Shown here one piece after another: positions 11,637-26,870 of a DNA stretch of 64,000 bases. Position numbers and translations under genes: made by a program. This DNA is from Stercorarius parasiticus (Eukaryota > Chordata > Aves > Charadriiformes > Stercorariidae): positions 729,234 to 793,233 of the forward strand of contig VWZL01001371.1 of assembly GCA_013396915.1 (NCBI GenBank), read 5' to 3'. The notes under the pieces are model-generated. The model ran no database searches. It saw nothing but the letters and a program-made list of their open reading frames with translations, and was not told the DNA's origin. How positions within the stretch are numbered: the first letter of the stretch is position 1; each line of letters begins with the position of its first letter.

Positions 11637-14600
11637 TAATTGAACTGCGTTCTTAAGAGGCCCATTGCTCTTCCCGGTGTGTGTCATTGCAGAGATGTTG
11701 GATACTAAGGAAATGGCAAAGAAAAACAATACCTCTCATGTTTTTAAAAAAAACAACAAAAAAAAAGGAAAAAAAAAGCTCTTTGACAGAACTTTCTATC
11801 TTATCTCAAGAATTTGAAATTGGGACATGAGAACTGGGCCCATTCTTCAGGCTGCTCGCGGTGATCCGGAAAGATTTAGTGTTCGTTGTTACCTGGAAGT
11901 ACAAGTATGAAATGCAAAGTGTGAGGTGCTGCTTGTGTTTAACAAATATGTGGAGATAAAAATAAAATCTGCTTTTTGAAGTAACCATGTGCATCTGATC
12001 GACATGCAGGAAATCCGAGTGATGCCTGCAGACCGAGCTGGACCTTGCTGGTGATGCAAACACTGCGAAATGAATTTAGAACTGGAGGATATTTGGAATT
12101 TTGCTCTTTGAAATTTATTCTTAGCCTGTGTGTGGGACACGCATTGTTTTTACACAGTGACACGTTGTGCCATCGCCCTTTGCCGTGGCTCTCGGGGCGC
12201 GGTGCCGGGGTGCTGCGCTCGCGTGGGTACCGGAGTGCTCCCGCCGAGACGCACAGCCCTGGTGTCACCTGGCTGCGCTGACACCGCCGCCGGGAGAGCC
12301 CCATCAGTCCCTTAGCAAGAATTTAAACTGACAGGTAAAGACAAACTAGTCTCTGTTTCATCACATTATTTATTGAACAGCAAGATGTCTGGTTTCTTGT
12401 ATTTGCTGTTTCTATAGAGCTGCCAATGGGGACCAAACGGGGAATTTTGGAATTTGAATGGATTTGTTTAGTAACAATCAAGTGCTAGCTATGTAACTGC
12501 TACCTGAGTCTGTCTCGATACGATGAGTAAAATTAGGAAGGGTCTTCATTGCGATCCAGGCACAGTTTTGTGAGACGATCAGGACAGGTACCTGCTGTCT
12601 GAATTGTTTGATGTAATTCTTGTCATAATAGGTGCGGGGTAGTTTTCCATCGTCTAGCTGTATCTTTTGTTATATGGGTAAATTGGTGTATATATAGAGA
12701 GAGATATATAAAATCAACTTATATGGAAGTTCTGTTTGAATGAATCACTGAGACTGGTTGTGTATATATCACATACATGTATTCAAACGAAAAAGGTAAC
12801 CTTTTAAAAGTCTTGCCTTCGGGTTTGTGTGTGTATCTTGGAAGCAAGGACAAAGGAAGCATTTTAGTGAGAAGTATCTACTGTGGGTAACAGCAGTATC
12901 TGCCCTGCAAAGTGCTGTGCTCTGGCCCTAGTAAGGCGTTCCAAAGAGATTACTGCGGAACCTATACGGTCTGACAGGGATGACAGAAAAGGGAATGATG
13001 CAATAAATACAGGAAAAAACCTACCGTGCTGTCAGTTTGGATTTTCCTGTTGGGGTGTGCACCCATAGCTGCCTTCCGATGGATTGTGAATTGAGAACAG
13101 AAATTAGATTTGGCTTTGCCTTCAAAGCTGTCTTTTTATTTGAAGTGCTTTCTTACGAGAATTCCGTTTCTGTGTCAGTCTTGAATTTAGTGAGCTCTTT
13201 AAGCAGATACAAATGAGCCCAGCCTTCGGAGACAGCTGCATAAAGACGATGACTGGCATGCTTCCTGAGCCGAATGCTCCGCGATCCAAGAGCCGAGCGC
13301 TCCGAGTGGGCAACTTTTATTATTGTAACTGCGTGACCCTTTCTGTCTCATAGCCTATGCAAATATTATTATTTTGCTTACAACACCTACCTTGTGCCGA
13401 ACTTTCAGGGGCAAAAATTAAACTGAAAGCAACTGGTCAAAGTTAATCACTGAATCTAATAGGATGTCATCCGCACAATTGTAGACAGCTGCCGGGGAGC
13501 AGGTATTTTCTGCCCTGTTCTTTAGACGTTGATTCTTGTTCACTGCCAATATGTCAGTTTTGTGGCCGTTTATTGTACCTGGAGAAGGGAGGGTAGGTGG
13601 TCAGGAAGCTGACCACGAGTGAAGCGAGACGTGCCATTTGCCATGGCCCCTTTCTACAGTCGGATTGTTTAGGTTAAGTAAGTTGTACATGGCTTACATA
13701 AACTCTTTTTTATGCTGGAAAGCACAAAGTAGAAATGAAAACGGCAGTTATCTCACTGTGAAGTTGCTGTCCTTTTCGTCTCTGCTTCAAGTAGTTCTAG
13801 TTTGTATCATGTTTTAAAGTAGCAAAAGTCTGTTCTGAAGCAAGAAATAATTGGAAATACAGCTGTTGTGTTCCCCATGCAGAATGACCTCTCCATAGGT
13901 GAACCGCTGCTCACGCGTGCCAGCTAGGGCTTAACCTGCTGCAGAACTGACCTGCGGTCTGTGCTCAGAAGTTCACATAAGTGGCAGTGAAAGAGCGAGT
14001 TGTGTTTAATGTTCGGTAAGTTCTGGTTATGAAAGCCAGATTTATTGTTTTAATGAATAGGTTATTTGCCCTTTCTTAATCTGCCAGTCTCTCAAATGCA
14101 GATGTCCTGAGAACTTAATTGCAGAAGCATTTCTTAAAAGATTATCTTGTAAAAACTTCAGAAATTTTACACTCCTCTTTTTGGTTTTTTTGCTTCTCTT
14201 GATAGTGTTTAGTAGATAAAAGCACAGAGGAGAGGCAGCAAATACATCTTTTCAAAGTTGCTGAGCACTGTGTGTCATTTCCTGGTGGCTGAGGGAACGA
14301 AGTGACTTTGGCGATAAGGTGGGCAACTGTCTGACCCCGCGGTCAGCCATCAGGAGGAACTTTGGTCAGAGAAGTGGCCACCAGAGCACTCCACGAACTG
14401 CAGCTTCTGCTGCCGAGCCAGGCGTGAGGCTGCTCTGCCGAGCCGCGAGCTGCGGCGGGGGCTCATCCCCACGGGGAGGTGGCGAGCTGGGCTTCGGAGC
14501 AGGTTGCCGTGAACCGTGACACTGGTTGGGGGACCAGGTCCTGCTGAACCTCTGACTCCAGGAGCGGGCGTTATTCCCATTGTGTTCTCCTTGGAAATTG

Positions 14601-17600
14601 CGGGTCTTTGATAAATGCCTTGCGATGAGGAAGTCGGAATGTCTCTTACCTGTTCCAAGTGTACTCCAGGTGGGGTTTCCATTCTCTAAGAGACACGGGT
14701 TCGTTACTAATCTGAAGGTTTGTGTTTTAATAGCTGTTGGTTAATGAACTCATTTACCAGCTTCTTTTTCCACATACTGACTGACATACTCCGTTGAGAC
14801 TGTTTTCTTAGAAACTACCGATAAGAAAAAGCAGAAATGCTGAGAAGCAGATGTTGCATGACCAAGTACCCAGCTGTGCACTAACAAAATGAATCTCATG
14901 GTGATTAGTTAACAATTCCTTGGCAGTCAGAGGCATATGTAAAACAGTAAACACAGCATGGGGAAATAATAATAATAATTTTTTTTTAAAAAAGAAGCAT
15001 TTTCTGAGCTTAAAATGCTGGCAACATCAGGTCAACCATCTGCGTTGCTGAAGAGCTGACTGTGTTGTGGGTAAGTCATACCAAGGTCAGTTGAACTGAC
15101 TCAGAAGTCCTTAACCCTTTACTGGTAAAATAGACCGTTTCTGGTTTCTAAGCATGGGGTGCATCAAAGTTTGAATGACATGAGCCACAGCAGGGATATC
15201 GGAACTTAAACTGTCAATAAAGGAACATAATTATTAGTGGTGTGGAGTTTTTACCTGCTGTTACGTGAAGATGTTTAGCCAACCGCAGCAAAGCACAGGA
15301 ATGGACAAAAAAATGCCATCCAGCCATTTGAAGTTCACTTTGCAAGTTTAAGGTTAACTCCCTTGCTGGAATGGAGTTGCCATTGTTGTATCTATGGGTG
15401 AGTGAGTGTAAAGGAGGAAGATAAAGATCGTTATGACCTTCTGGCTATATAATTTAGAGCTGCGGCTGCAGTTACAACAGTCTGCCCTCTGGAATAATTC
15501 CCTGCTGCAATGCCTTTGTTTTGTTTCTCATTAGAGAAATAAACGAGTGTGCTAGTCTGTGAGTGCCGCCATCCTTCCCTTTTACCCCTTCAGTGCCCTT
15601 CTTGCCCCTGCTGTCCAGCAAAATAGCCCGTCCGTGTTTTTCTGACCAGGTACTCGTCACAGGTAGTAACAGTTTGAAGAGTAAATTCGGAGAAAGCCTG
15701 TAAGTTGTGAACACCGCTGTTAAGCACAGGGGTGTGAGGGGATTTACTAAATCAAAGACGTGTTTACAAAATACAGAATTAACGTTTAGATTCCACAGTA
15801 GCTGCTCAGGCGATACGTCTGGCTTCAAACATGTTTTCATGCAGCTGGATGATGGGAAGCGCGTGGATTTTCCAGTTAAATGCTGAAGTTGATGTATGTT
15901 CCGAGGGTGGTGTTGGGAGCCGGACTGGCCGCAGTGCGTGCACGGCCCCGCGGGGGCTCCCGGGTGCGGACATGAATTGGATGGGACTGGGTACACGAGG
16001 AATTGCTGAAAGGGAAGAGTTGTTGGCTGGGGGTGGTTCGTTGGGTTTGGGTTTGCTGTGCTCACTGGCCATTGTTCCTGAAAAAAGCTTCTTCCATGGT
16101 TGAAGTGGTTCGGTCCCTGCTTACACATGCTGGATACCGCTAGGGCAGTGCAGGAACTGGCAGAAAAAATAAAAACATTGTATTTCCCGCAAGGCGCTGG
16201 AAGCACGTGTCTGGTAATACAACAAGAAGTTTAAGGTTCCTCATTTGTACAATTCTGTTTGGTTTTGTCAGGTGCATGCAGTCTTCTGCATGAGGCGTAA
16301 GCCCCTCTACCAAGGCGCGTTTCCCGCCCGGGTGTCGCAGCCCCTGCTGCCTCCAGCGCTCGTGTTGCCGGAGCCAGAGCAGCTCTGCAGTCACATCGAG
16401 GAGTCGCCTCTTCCCCACGCCGTTTATCTGGGGGCGGGATGGCTCGGCTCGGGTTTTACCTCAGGTTTTAGCCTTCGGAGGCTTTCACGACCAGCTACCC
16501 TAAAACACGCTGGGGCAGCGGGTTACTTCATTCCGTGTTAGGACTGAAAGTGTCGAGTGTTACGGCGTTCTCCTGTAGTGCTGCTCTGACTGTATGATGT
16601 ATATATGTCTGCATGGAGCAATGGCTTAGATAATTTACAGTATCGTTAAGGACTTTTAAAATGTAAGCAGGCTTTAAACTTTCTTAAGTAACTTCATGAT
16701 GTTAGAACATATGCAAATAATAAAACTTAAAAACATCAATATATCTGTCCTGTTAATTTTTACTACTGCTTACAGAGACTGTGCTTCTGGATTGTTTTTC
16801 CTACTTCAGGAATATACTAGGTTGCCAAATAATTGAGTTTATATTGCACTTCAAACAAAAATTTAATATTTTCTGTAATCCAGGCAGTAAATTCCTTGGC
16901 GCACTGTAATCTAGAACATCGGCATTTGTGCAGATGGTAAGTTTCTGCCCAAGGAAGAAAACTAATTTAATTGTATTATGAAAAACCCAATCATTCCCTG
17001 TGAAATGCTGTTTCTTGTCAGGTGTCAGAAACACGTACACGGTATACAGCATATGGAAAACAACAATAAGTAATTCTACTCAAATGTACTCGGTGCAACT
17101 GAATCTTTTTAATTTTTTTGCTGCTACTAGTATTGCCCTAGAGAGAAAATAATATCTAAGTAGGCTATAATAACTGTACTTTTTGGGATAAATAAGCCAT
17201 TTTTGTAGGAATCTAATAGTTGAGCTTTGTTCTTAGAACGGAGTTGCGTCTATTTCTGTGTGTGCTTAATCTGTAGGATAGGAATTGTTCAGCTGTTGGG
17301 TTTACTAAATGACTTCTAGCTCACCCATGTTTTTTTCTGAGTCCTCCAGAGTCCGAACACTAATTTATGGAACATTTTAGAGTGGGAACAATGATGATGC
17401 AAATTTTCTTAGTAAATTGGAAGTCTTCAATATCGATATCCTCCTGTAAATTTAAAGCTACTGCATTGTTTTGCATCAACATAGTGATTCCTACTTTGTG
17501 TTGCAAATTCTCTGCCTGCGTGACCATAAAAATAAATAATGAACAATCGGTTAGGACAGGAGATGTAATCAGCTAAAGCCTAATGAAGCTTATACTTCAG

Positions 17601-20421
17601 AGCAGGCTCATCTGCTAAAATATTGCGTTGGCTGCATCGCTGCTGCAAATGGGTGGTTTCATAATTGTGTCTCAAGATAGGTTGATAATACACTCTTTTA
17701 TCTCGATGGTACCTCGTTAGAGCCCTCGCCCTCGGTCCCCGCAGCCTTGTCGCGCAGCTCTGCTCCCGAGGAGCCCATCTCTGCCCTTGGAGCCTCTCGG
17801 GACGAGGCGCGTCTGAACCCCCTCGTGCCGCTCTGGAGCCTGTCGGGTGCATTCAGCGGGTTGGCACCCACAGCAGCAACTCCCTGAAAGCTAAAAACTT
17901 CCTCGAGCCCGGTGCTGGACACAGGCAGAGGCTGTGGGGTGCCCGGGAGCGAGCTCGGGCAGGCGGGCGCTCGCAGCAGTTTCAGACCCCAGGTACCCGT
18001 CTGACCTTGCTCCTCCTGGAGCTTGAGTAACGAGGAGGAGTACGTCAGCCTCAGCTGCCTGAGCTTGTTAGAAATTTCAATTAATATGCCAGACCCTGGA
18101 GGTGAGCACACAGTTGCTTCTGACAGCTCTTCTGAATGAGCCGTCGCTGTCGGTGGGGATGGCTTACGCCGCTCCCGCCGCGTGCTCCGGAGCTCCTGAG
18201 TGGGCACTGACTGCTCTGACCCACCTTGCTGTGGAGCTGGCCTTCTGCGGGGAGACGCGGTGCCGGGACGCGCTGGGACGGCCTGGGCAATTTCAGTTCT
18301 TGCAACTGAATCCCAAAGGCTGAACCGTTCCGCTTTGCTGGCATCCAGCTCTCCACACTTGCTCTTCTCAGAGAAAGCACTATTTCATATTTAATTGAAA
18401 ATCCTGCGTGCCATAACTGAAAATAAATCTTAGGAAATTAATAGTGATGAAATAATAGGATATGCTGTGCAAGGGAAAAGATAAATTCATTTTTAATATT
18501 ACATGATGATTAACTTAACACATAGGGAAATGTTCTTCCCTTACGTGATTACTTCAACAACAGCGTGCCAGTAAGATCATAAACACAAGCTCCCCTGCAA
18601 AATTAGGTTATAACAAAACTGTAGTTCACTGAGTGAAAGCAGTGCTGTTGGTGGGTGCGTGCGGGGCGGCGTGTGCTCGCTCTGCGGACAGGGCAGGAGC
18701 GCGCTGGTCCCTCCTGACACGCTGTGCTGGTGGCTGCCCGTCTCCTGGGGGTGGCCGGGACCAGGCTCCAGGCTCGTTTTCTGTACTGGCACGTGTAGAT
18801 GTAGTGACAAATAAGTGATGGAAAAGTCGCTTGACTGCCGTCTTCACACAGATGAAAGTGAGAATTACCTTACTTTGTGAATGGAAGATTTTTAAAGTAT
18901 TTGGAACAATGTTGGTAGATCTTGGAATTATTTTTTCTTACTTTTAGCTGACTGTGTAGTGACGCTGTCATTGGGGTACGCTTACTGCAAAGCTGTACAG
19001 CGGATGTTCAGTACATTCTCAGGGGCATTCTGGGGAAAATTTTTAATTTTGTAAGATTCCTTAAGGGTATAACTTAACGACAGTTGATACTAAACACTGT
19101 TTTGTAGGTTGTGTTCTGAGAGAAAGTCTTTTTCATATTTTATTTTTATGAAATTGGTGTGACTTAGCCAAGCTAAAAGTTGCAGCGCTGCCTATACCAG
19201 AACTTTAAAATGCCAGCATTGATACTTTGCTGTAACCAGCTTGTTTTTGCTGAGAAAGGTGTTGAAAAACCTGAGGACCATAAACATGTTTCCTTCCAGG
19301 GGTGTCTGCGCAGGGCGGGTGTGCGAGCGTGGCTCTGCCGCCCGTCTCCCTGCGGCACTGCCCTGGCAGGGGCTTCGCCCCGGTTCCTGCCGGGCACCGC
19401 GGTGCCCTGGTGAGCCCCAGCCTTGGCCGTCGTGGCTGGCTGAATGGAGCCTCTCTGGATGCGGAATTGCCGCGTGGGCTCTGTGTGAGTCAGGCATTAA
19501 CATTAGTCATGGCCAGTGCACATCTGGAGTCGCGGGGATTTTGCTGACTGTCCATATTGCACAGAGAGTGCTGGAGCCGGGGGGGGCGGTGTTTTCCAGT
19601 TAAACTTGGCGATGTCTCTAATCAATACCGCTGTGACAGGGCACATCTGTTAATTTGGTAGGAGGAGTGCTGACCTGGCACTCGGATGTTGGTGTTCCTG
19701 AGTCCCTGGGAGTCCTGGGGAGCGTGGAGGGGCCCAGCTCTGATCCGCAGCTTGAACTTGCTGCCGAGCTGCCTCCCCGGCCAAGCACGAGCTGTGGCCA
19801 GGAACGCCGCCTCTGGCAGCGCTGGGACTTCCCCAGCGCCTGGAAAAGCCGGTTCGAGAAGCTCTAACTCCTTCATAAAAACAGCATAATGACTGTTCCG
19901 CGGAGCGGGCGCTGCTCCGTCCCCTGTGCCCGGGGCTGGGCGTCCCCACAGAGCCTGGGAAGCCCATCGATGCCGATTCCGCACGGGCCACCTATGGAAA
20001 TGAACCACGTTGTGTGTATTGAAAAATACTGCTGTATTTTAAAGCGAGGTGAAGCAGGGACGTTTGGGATGGGTCTGGTATTTGAGAGCCCGGTTTGCTG
20101 TGGGTTTATGGGTCCAGCTGTGACAGACCTTGTGGTGCCGCTCCTGGGCACAGCTGAAGGATGCCTTTGCTGTAACGTTCTCTGTTCCTGTGATGGTTGG
20201 TCACCCGAGAGGTTTGTTCTGCTCCAGGAGAAGAGACAAACAGCGTCTTGGTGAATGTAGGGTCTTTGTCAGGCTCCTGCTGTGCCAAACTCCAGACTGA
20301 AATAGGTTAGTGGGCCTAGAAATTATGCAGAGTGTAATTGCATGTCTCGCTTCCTATGGAAAGGAGGCTAAAAATAAACCTATCTATGATTTGCATAAGT
20401 TCTATTCTAATCAGAACACTC

Positions 20422-20453
20422 AAAAAAAAGAAGAAAAAAAAAAAAAAGAAGGG
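20422..20453. repeat. Purine (A/G) low-complexity tract
   Basis: An uninterrupted purine run of about 32 bases consists mostly of A with occasional G. It could be an old poly(A) remnant of a retroposed sequence or simple-repeat expansion, but the upstream sequence does not match a retroelement I know. Confidence 0.75.
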
Positions 20454-23400
20454 TCTTGGCATGTGACCATGTACCCTTATGCTGGGAAAACAGCGCCAAG
20501 TCCCGCACAGATTAAATCGCTTGTGTAACACAGAGCAGCTGCAAGGACATTTTTCTTTGGGGATGTGACTGAAATGTGTCACTCCATAGAACTACACGCT
20601 GCTTAAGCAACAAATGCGGTGTGTTATACGGACGTCCGGGTCTGGAATGTGATGCTGTGTTAGGACAGATGTAAGGGCAGACAATTTTTGGCAAACACTG
20701 CTGTAGGTGAACCTGCCAAAATGCCCTGTGTGGGACCCCATCTTGGGGTGGGATAGTGAAATAATACTTACTAAATGTCGGTAGGTTTGAATTTGCCCAT
20801 TAGCTGCAAATTATCAAAGGGAAGCATTAATATTAGAACAGTTTGGGGACTCAAGTAACGTTTTGTTCAGTTGTGTATGTTAATTGCGCTTTCTAGACCA
20901 AATTGATTTGTTTGCTGTCTCAGTAAATCATTTTCTCTAGTGTGAATAACTAAAACTCACACTGTAAAATGAAGGGGATGAATGGAAGATTGTTTATAAA
21001 TTGGGAAAAGCAAGCCATAGTTATCCCAAGGAAAATCACCTCTATGTTTTGGGTTACTTATCTTCGCTTTGGCGTGTTCCACTTCTGTATCTGCTGAATT
21101 AAGAGCAGACCAAATGTTTTATGTATTATTATAAACTATGGCAGCTACAGAGGACTCTGATTTCGTGGCTCCAATGTCTGTATTTGACTTTACGATACGA
21201 GTGTTGCACGACAGACACTACTCGTGCCAAAAGCCTCTGTAGATGTAGCGAGTTGCACAGTGATTAACACTCAGCAAGGGATTGAGCGCACAATTAGGAA
21301 GCCTTAATAAAGTGCTATTATTAAAACAGCCCTGTATTTTTAATTTTTTTAACGTTTGCATATTACAAATTCTAATTGTTGTTTTGACCCTTTAGATTGC
21401 TGTGACACACCCTTTTAACGTGTTTGAGCCCCTTTGTGTCGCGGTGCAGGCTCTGTCACCTGCGTGGTGGTTCCCTTAGATCGTGTTCTGTCCTGCTCAG
21501 CGCGTTTGTATTCATCCACTGTCGTGATGTCAAAAACCTGTTGCCTCTCGTGCTTTACATTTCTCTCTTACTTTGAGAGGCATAGTCAGACTTTGCAAAC
21601 CTAAGTTTTGTTTTGTGAGGCGTTTTCAAGCTCCCAGGCTGTGCTCAGTGAGCTTCCCTGTAAATCCTTGTCTCTGGCTGAAGCCTGGCAGCGGCGGAGG
21701 CTCACAGGGGGCAGTTCATCTGGATTCTTGTTCTTTAGCATCAGTGCAAGCACACCTTACTTGAGCTGGAAATCCTGTGCCGCTCTGTAAGACGGGGTAA
21801 GGTGGGGAGTGCTGCAAAGCGGGGAGGACAGGGAGGAGCGGGGCGGTGGAGGTGAGGGGAAGGAGCAGCTGCAGCCAGAGGGGAGGACGCAGGGACAGCA
21901 TCCTCCGGGGTACCAACAGTGGTGGCTCACGGGTGGCGTTCCGCACGGACACTCTTCCCCCAGCCGTCGGGGATAGCATCAAAATACAAACTGCTGTCTG
22001 TGAGCTGAGAGCAGTCTCTCTCTCTGCTTTTAGGTACTGCCCCACGGTGATCAAAACCAGACTCTCCGCAGCGAGTCTTAGTTGTTTCACAAAGCTGTAA
22101 AACACTTCATCTTTCCTATGAATTGAGCAGGATACGTGCTGCCTCACCGTGAAGCGTGGGGAAGGATCTTGAGAAAAGTAGAGAATTGAAATATCTCTCG
22201 AAAATGTAGCAAATCTTTATAAATAGGACGATTGTTGATCTGTTCTGTGCTTTTTTCACTTCTCAAGAAAATACCAAATCAAAGAGGGGAGAGGAAAGTC
22301 TCCACGTAGAATATAAAAGGTCAAACTGTTCTCTTGCGGAAAGTTCTTTTGCATTTTTCTTCCCCACTGTTAAGTTGAAGGAAATGGTTATGTTTGCGTT
22401 TTATTTTAAACCCATTCATTATTTTAAATCATTTGAGTTCTACTCGTATCTCCTTCAGTGTCTGATCTTATATCAGAAACAGCTGTACAGTTCTTTGTGC
22501 CTTGCCGTTCTCCTGTTTAATAATGGTGCTTTAAAATACTTGGCGTTATCAGAGAGAACCTTACCCATCGGTAGTTCTGACTGCACTCCCACGGTTAATG
22601 GATTTTTGCGTGTGCGCGATGTGTTACTGTAATCATGTCTGATAGTAGCATGCTCGAAGCTGGCATCTGAAAGTTTGAACTTCTTTACTCAAAGGGTTTT
22701 CATTTTAGAAATCCTTACGGTTGTAGGCAGAAAATGCGTTAGGCTATGCAAGCTGTTTTGCTACCAATGCATTGCATAAAACCAATGTAAAATGACGTCT
22801 GCTGTCATTCCACAGAAATCACGCATAGGCTGAGAATGTCTCGAGGTGTAACGAGATACAGAAAAGAAAAAGCAGCATTCAGTGAAAAATAATGAACTGT
22901 GTGGTCTGACAGTAATTGCCAACATTTCTCATCAGCTCTGTGTCTTTTTGGTTTTTTACATGTATGTTTCCTTTCATGTTAACGCCGCTAAATGTATACA
23001 CTTTATTTTCATGAAAAGATACAAAATTGTGCTGGCTCTAATGGAGGGTCTTGCAACTGAAAGACTATTGCTGCAAAATGCTGCTTGAGTTTGAGTCCAG
23101 CAGAGCCATTATCCGTTGTCCCACGTAGGGGTTTCCAAATGCAGCTGCTTGTACTTTCCAGCTTTTTCCGCGGTTCCGAGGCGGCGTGTGCCCGCCCTGC
23201 CGAGTGCCCGCGCTGCCCATGCGGAGCCTGAGGAGCACAGGGAGGGAAGGGGCTCTGCCCGCGCGCTTCTCCAGCCCAGGGCTTTGCGCTGGAGCAGTCC
23301 TCCTTCCCTACCGGCTCCGGCGTGCCGGCTGAGTGCTTTCGCTTTTAGGTAGTTTAAAGAAAAGGTGTTTGTTGTTGGTTGTGGTTGGATGGGAGCTGCC

Positions 23401-26400
23401 CGCCGTGGGTGCCGGGGAACATCCCCCCACCCTGCCCACAGACGTTTGGTGCTCTGGAGCTGGGGGGTGAGCTGGGGGTAGGTGGTAGAAAGTGCTTCTT
23501 TCTTCTGTTAAGAACCTCTTGATTTCACAGTGCTGGATCCTTATTCTTCGCTTCCAAGATTCAGCCAACTGTGATGCATCTATTTGCAAACGGAGGCAAT
23601 TGTTAGTTGGGTAACAAGTGTTATTTTCATACACCGACCAAATGGCACTGAAAGACTCCATCTAAATGCTTTCTGTGCTCTGCCAATATTTTCCTTCTTC
23701 CTTCTGACTAAACAATAGATTATTTTTTTTCGTGGTAGAGGAGGAACCCAGCCATGGACATCCACGATCTAGAGGCTTCTGTTACAGTTGACTTTGTTGT
23801 TTCTGTACTGCCAAAAATAAAAACCTGGAGGACTGCATACAGACTCCCACTGTTTACGTTTCATCTCTGGTCCTTCTCAGCTCCGAGTGCTTTTCAGAAT
23901 AAACAGCGCATTATTTGCCAGTGCTTTTGTATTTCTTAAATATTGTTTGGGGATATGCCTTCCAAAGCATATTTTAGGTATCGTCAAAACTTGAAATACT
24001 TTAATGATGAAGTTCATAAGCAAGCACAAAGCCAAATTATTTTTGCATAGGTTTACCAACAATGGGCTTGGTTATTTCCAACCCTGTAAGATTTCAAGGA
24101 AGCGGTACAGCATAGCATGCCGTGATGTTGCAGAATGAGGAGTGGGAAGCTTTGTCTCCCTGCATCAGTCACCACCTTGACTGAAGATCTGAAGGAATTA
24201 TCCTGTAAAGGCTTGTGTTGATTGCCCCTTTGATCATTTTTAGTAATGAGCGATCTCCTAAATCTGTAGGCTTAAAAGGTCAAAACTCATAGTTATTGAT
24301 GTTTTCTGAGTGTATTTTGCATTGCTAACAAAAATAAGATCTCCAAAGTGAAGTGGGATGTACATATTGTAATGAGGTTTCTGGCAACCTTATTTCTTAA
24401 ATCTGGATAAACAGTTCTTCGCTAATTTCAGAAGTACTGTCAAAGACACTTCCAGTATTTTGAGTGCTATGGTAAATGATTTATTAGTACTGTAAGGCTT
24501 ACCTCTACCATGATTTTCGTAAATAAGAATATGTAACCAAGAATTTAATGGTCAGCATATCACAATTACAACACTACAATTAAACAAGCCTTTCAAAGTA
24601 AACCTTTCTAATATTTTTCAGCTTTTAGCTAGTAAATGAGTCTGGTTTAATGGATTATTGTGACTAGAAAGTGCCTTGAGATTTTTTCTGTACAATAGAC
24701 CCTATGTAAATTCTTCTATGAATTGTTCTGCATCTGTCATGTTAATGTAATTAGATGGATCTGACGTACTTACCCGTTACTTTTTTGAATTTGCAGAATA
24801 TCTTTAATGCCACAGCCATAGTTCAGCTACATGAAAGATCCTTAATTCAATTTTCCTTAAAGAAGATTGACACTGGTAACATTTAGACACTTAACAACCT
24901 TTATTTCACAGCATGGTAACGGGCAAGTGCTCTGCGCCATGATTTCTCCGCAGTACAAAGAAGCAAGGTTTGCTATTGTAGTTACAAGTTTACACATTAG
25001 TTGTGTTACTTGGAGGGATTAAATTCCTTCCTGTGCTGCTCGGCAGGTCCTGCCGCTTGGCGAGGCCTCCTCCGCTCCCGCTTCCTTCACTCTGTGCCGT
25101 GCTCCGGGACTGCCCACCCCTACCCCTTGGCCTTGGGTCCTTGCTTGGTGCCTTGCAGTATTGGGTAGGGATTTGTAAAAGTAGTCTCATAAACGTAGCT
25201 ATTTAATCCCTCTGCTGATAACAGCATCGGTAATTTCAGAAGAGTTTGGTTCTTGGCTGTTGGTCTGCTCTCAGCCCAACACTCTGCAAATTCTCCTGGT
25301 TGAGGGAGAAGGCGAGAAGTCTGTCAGTATGGCCAGAACAGGTTAAAATATTTTTGTTCTTTTTTCATGCTGTTTAATAATCTAAGGGTTTTTTTTATTT
25401 TGTCTTTGTAAAATACATCATTTGCATTTCACATCCAAAAATAAGCATCTAATCTATTTGGCTCTTCTCCCACGTTTGTTCTAGGAAATCGAGTTTCATT
25501 CTTTGCCTTGTCTGTTCTGTTCATTGTCAGGGGAAAATCTATGTCTTGTGACAGATCGCCGTTCTCGGACAAATGTCGCTACCTACCAGTGATACAGCAA
25601 ATCAAGATGCCCTTAGAGTAGCTCACCAGAGACCTGCCCACTGTGGCCCTTCGGAGAATCTCCGCTGAATTAGTCAGTGGTTGGCCTTTTCTGATGTGGG
25701 ATCTGGCAATCAAAAGACGTGATTAATTTAGACTTTGGGAGCAGAGCAGTGTGGACCTACTGCTGTTTGAGTCTCATTAAAAGGCAAACAAGCAGAATAC
25801 ATGCCACATTCCTGAGATGATTATCTGCTTTTGGTCTTTTGAACATCCTTGCTGCGACTTAACTCCAAAGCAGCTGGTAATTGCTGGATGGCGTGTAAGT
25901 GCTTATTGAGTCCTGTGAACTGGGCACGCGATTTTCTTACTCGCTGTCTTTTAGAAAGTAATGCCTCACCTGACGGTGGGCTTGATTGCTCTTTGAAGAA
26001 GCAGCAGTTACCTGAGGGGAGCTCAGCCCATAACACGGCCAGTATCCCAGAGGGATGGCTGGCCCAGATGTGGTTGTCATCTCAACTTCCTTACTGGCCT
26101 GAATTTTCCTGGAGCTCCTCTCTGTAATGGGCAGAGTCCAAACGCAGGTTCTTGCCTCCGTGACCTGGAAGAGGGTAGGGAGCGTGCCTGTGGAGCCCTC
26201 GGCGCGGTCTGGCTCAGCCGTCTGCCACAGTCCCCTTCTGCCCCAAGGGGGAACCAGAATTTGCACAGTGATCCATCGCTGTTTCTGCCCTACCAGCTGG
26301 GCAAAACTACACCTGCTGTCTGGGTTGGGCATCCTCAAAATGTTGACGTCTCTTTCTTCTTTAATTGGAATAATTTGAACCTGCCCCATGTTTGCTGTGC

Positions 26401-26870
26401 TGGGGACGCAGGTATTTGCTGGGTGGGCAGTGCCGCAGCACAAGTGCTGAGGGCTGTGTCGCTGCTGGGGTCTTCCTTCTCTGTGTTGTGTGGATACCGT
26501 GATCCTCTTGTATGCTTTTAGAAGGAATTCATTGCGTTCAGCGAACGCATGTGTTCGGATCTGTAACTTGTGTCAAATTACCATGTGAGAGTAGTTGCTG
26601 AGGAGCATCATAAAGTTAATGTGTTGCACACTGATTATACCTTTGGTTTCCTAATGCAACGTGTCTGGTTTGTGAAGCTGAACGTTTCTTTAAATGGCTT
26701 TTGCTTAGTCATGTCAAAGATTGCTTCATCTTACTGTCTGTATTGATAGCTCAGTTTTAATTAAACAGTAACTGTTTTCCACTTGGTGCACCCTGATAAT
26801 TCCTATTTTAGCTAGCCGCTTTTGACCGAAGCCATTCAGCTGTTCCGTTAGCCCTTAATGTGCGTTTCAG

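Noticed and set aside
12693..12712. TA/GA-rich run as a possible promoter TATA element
   Set aside because: It looks like a short mixed dinucleotide repeat (TATATATAGAGAGAGATATA) with no CpG island or exon beside it.
17698..18207. Minus-strand open frame of 169 codons with a coiled-coil-like stretch
   Set aside because: It coincides with a GC-rich patch, has no convincing homolog and runs into low-complexity Ser/Pro/Arg sequence. I treat it as chance.
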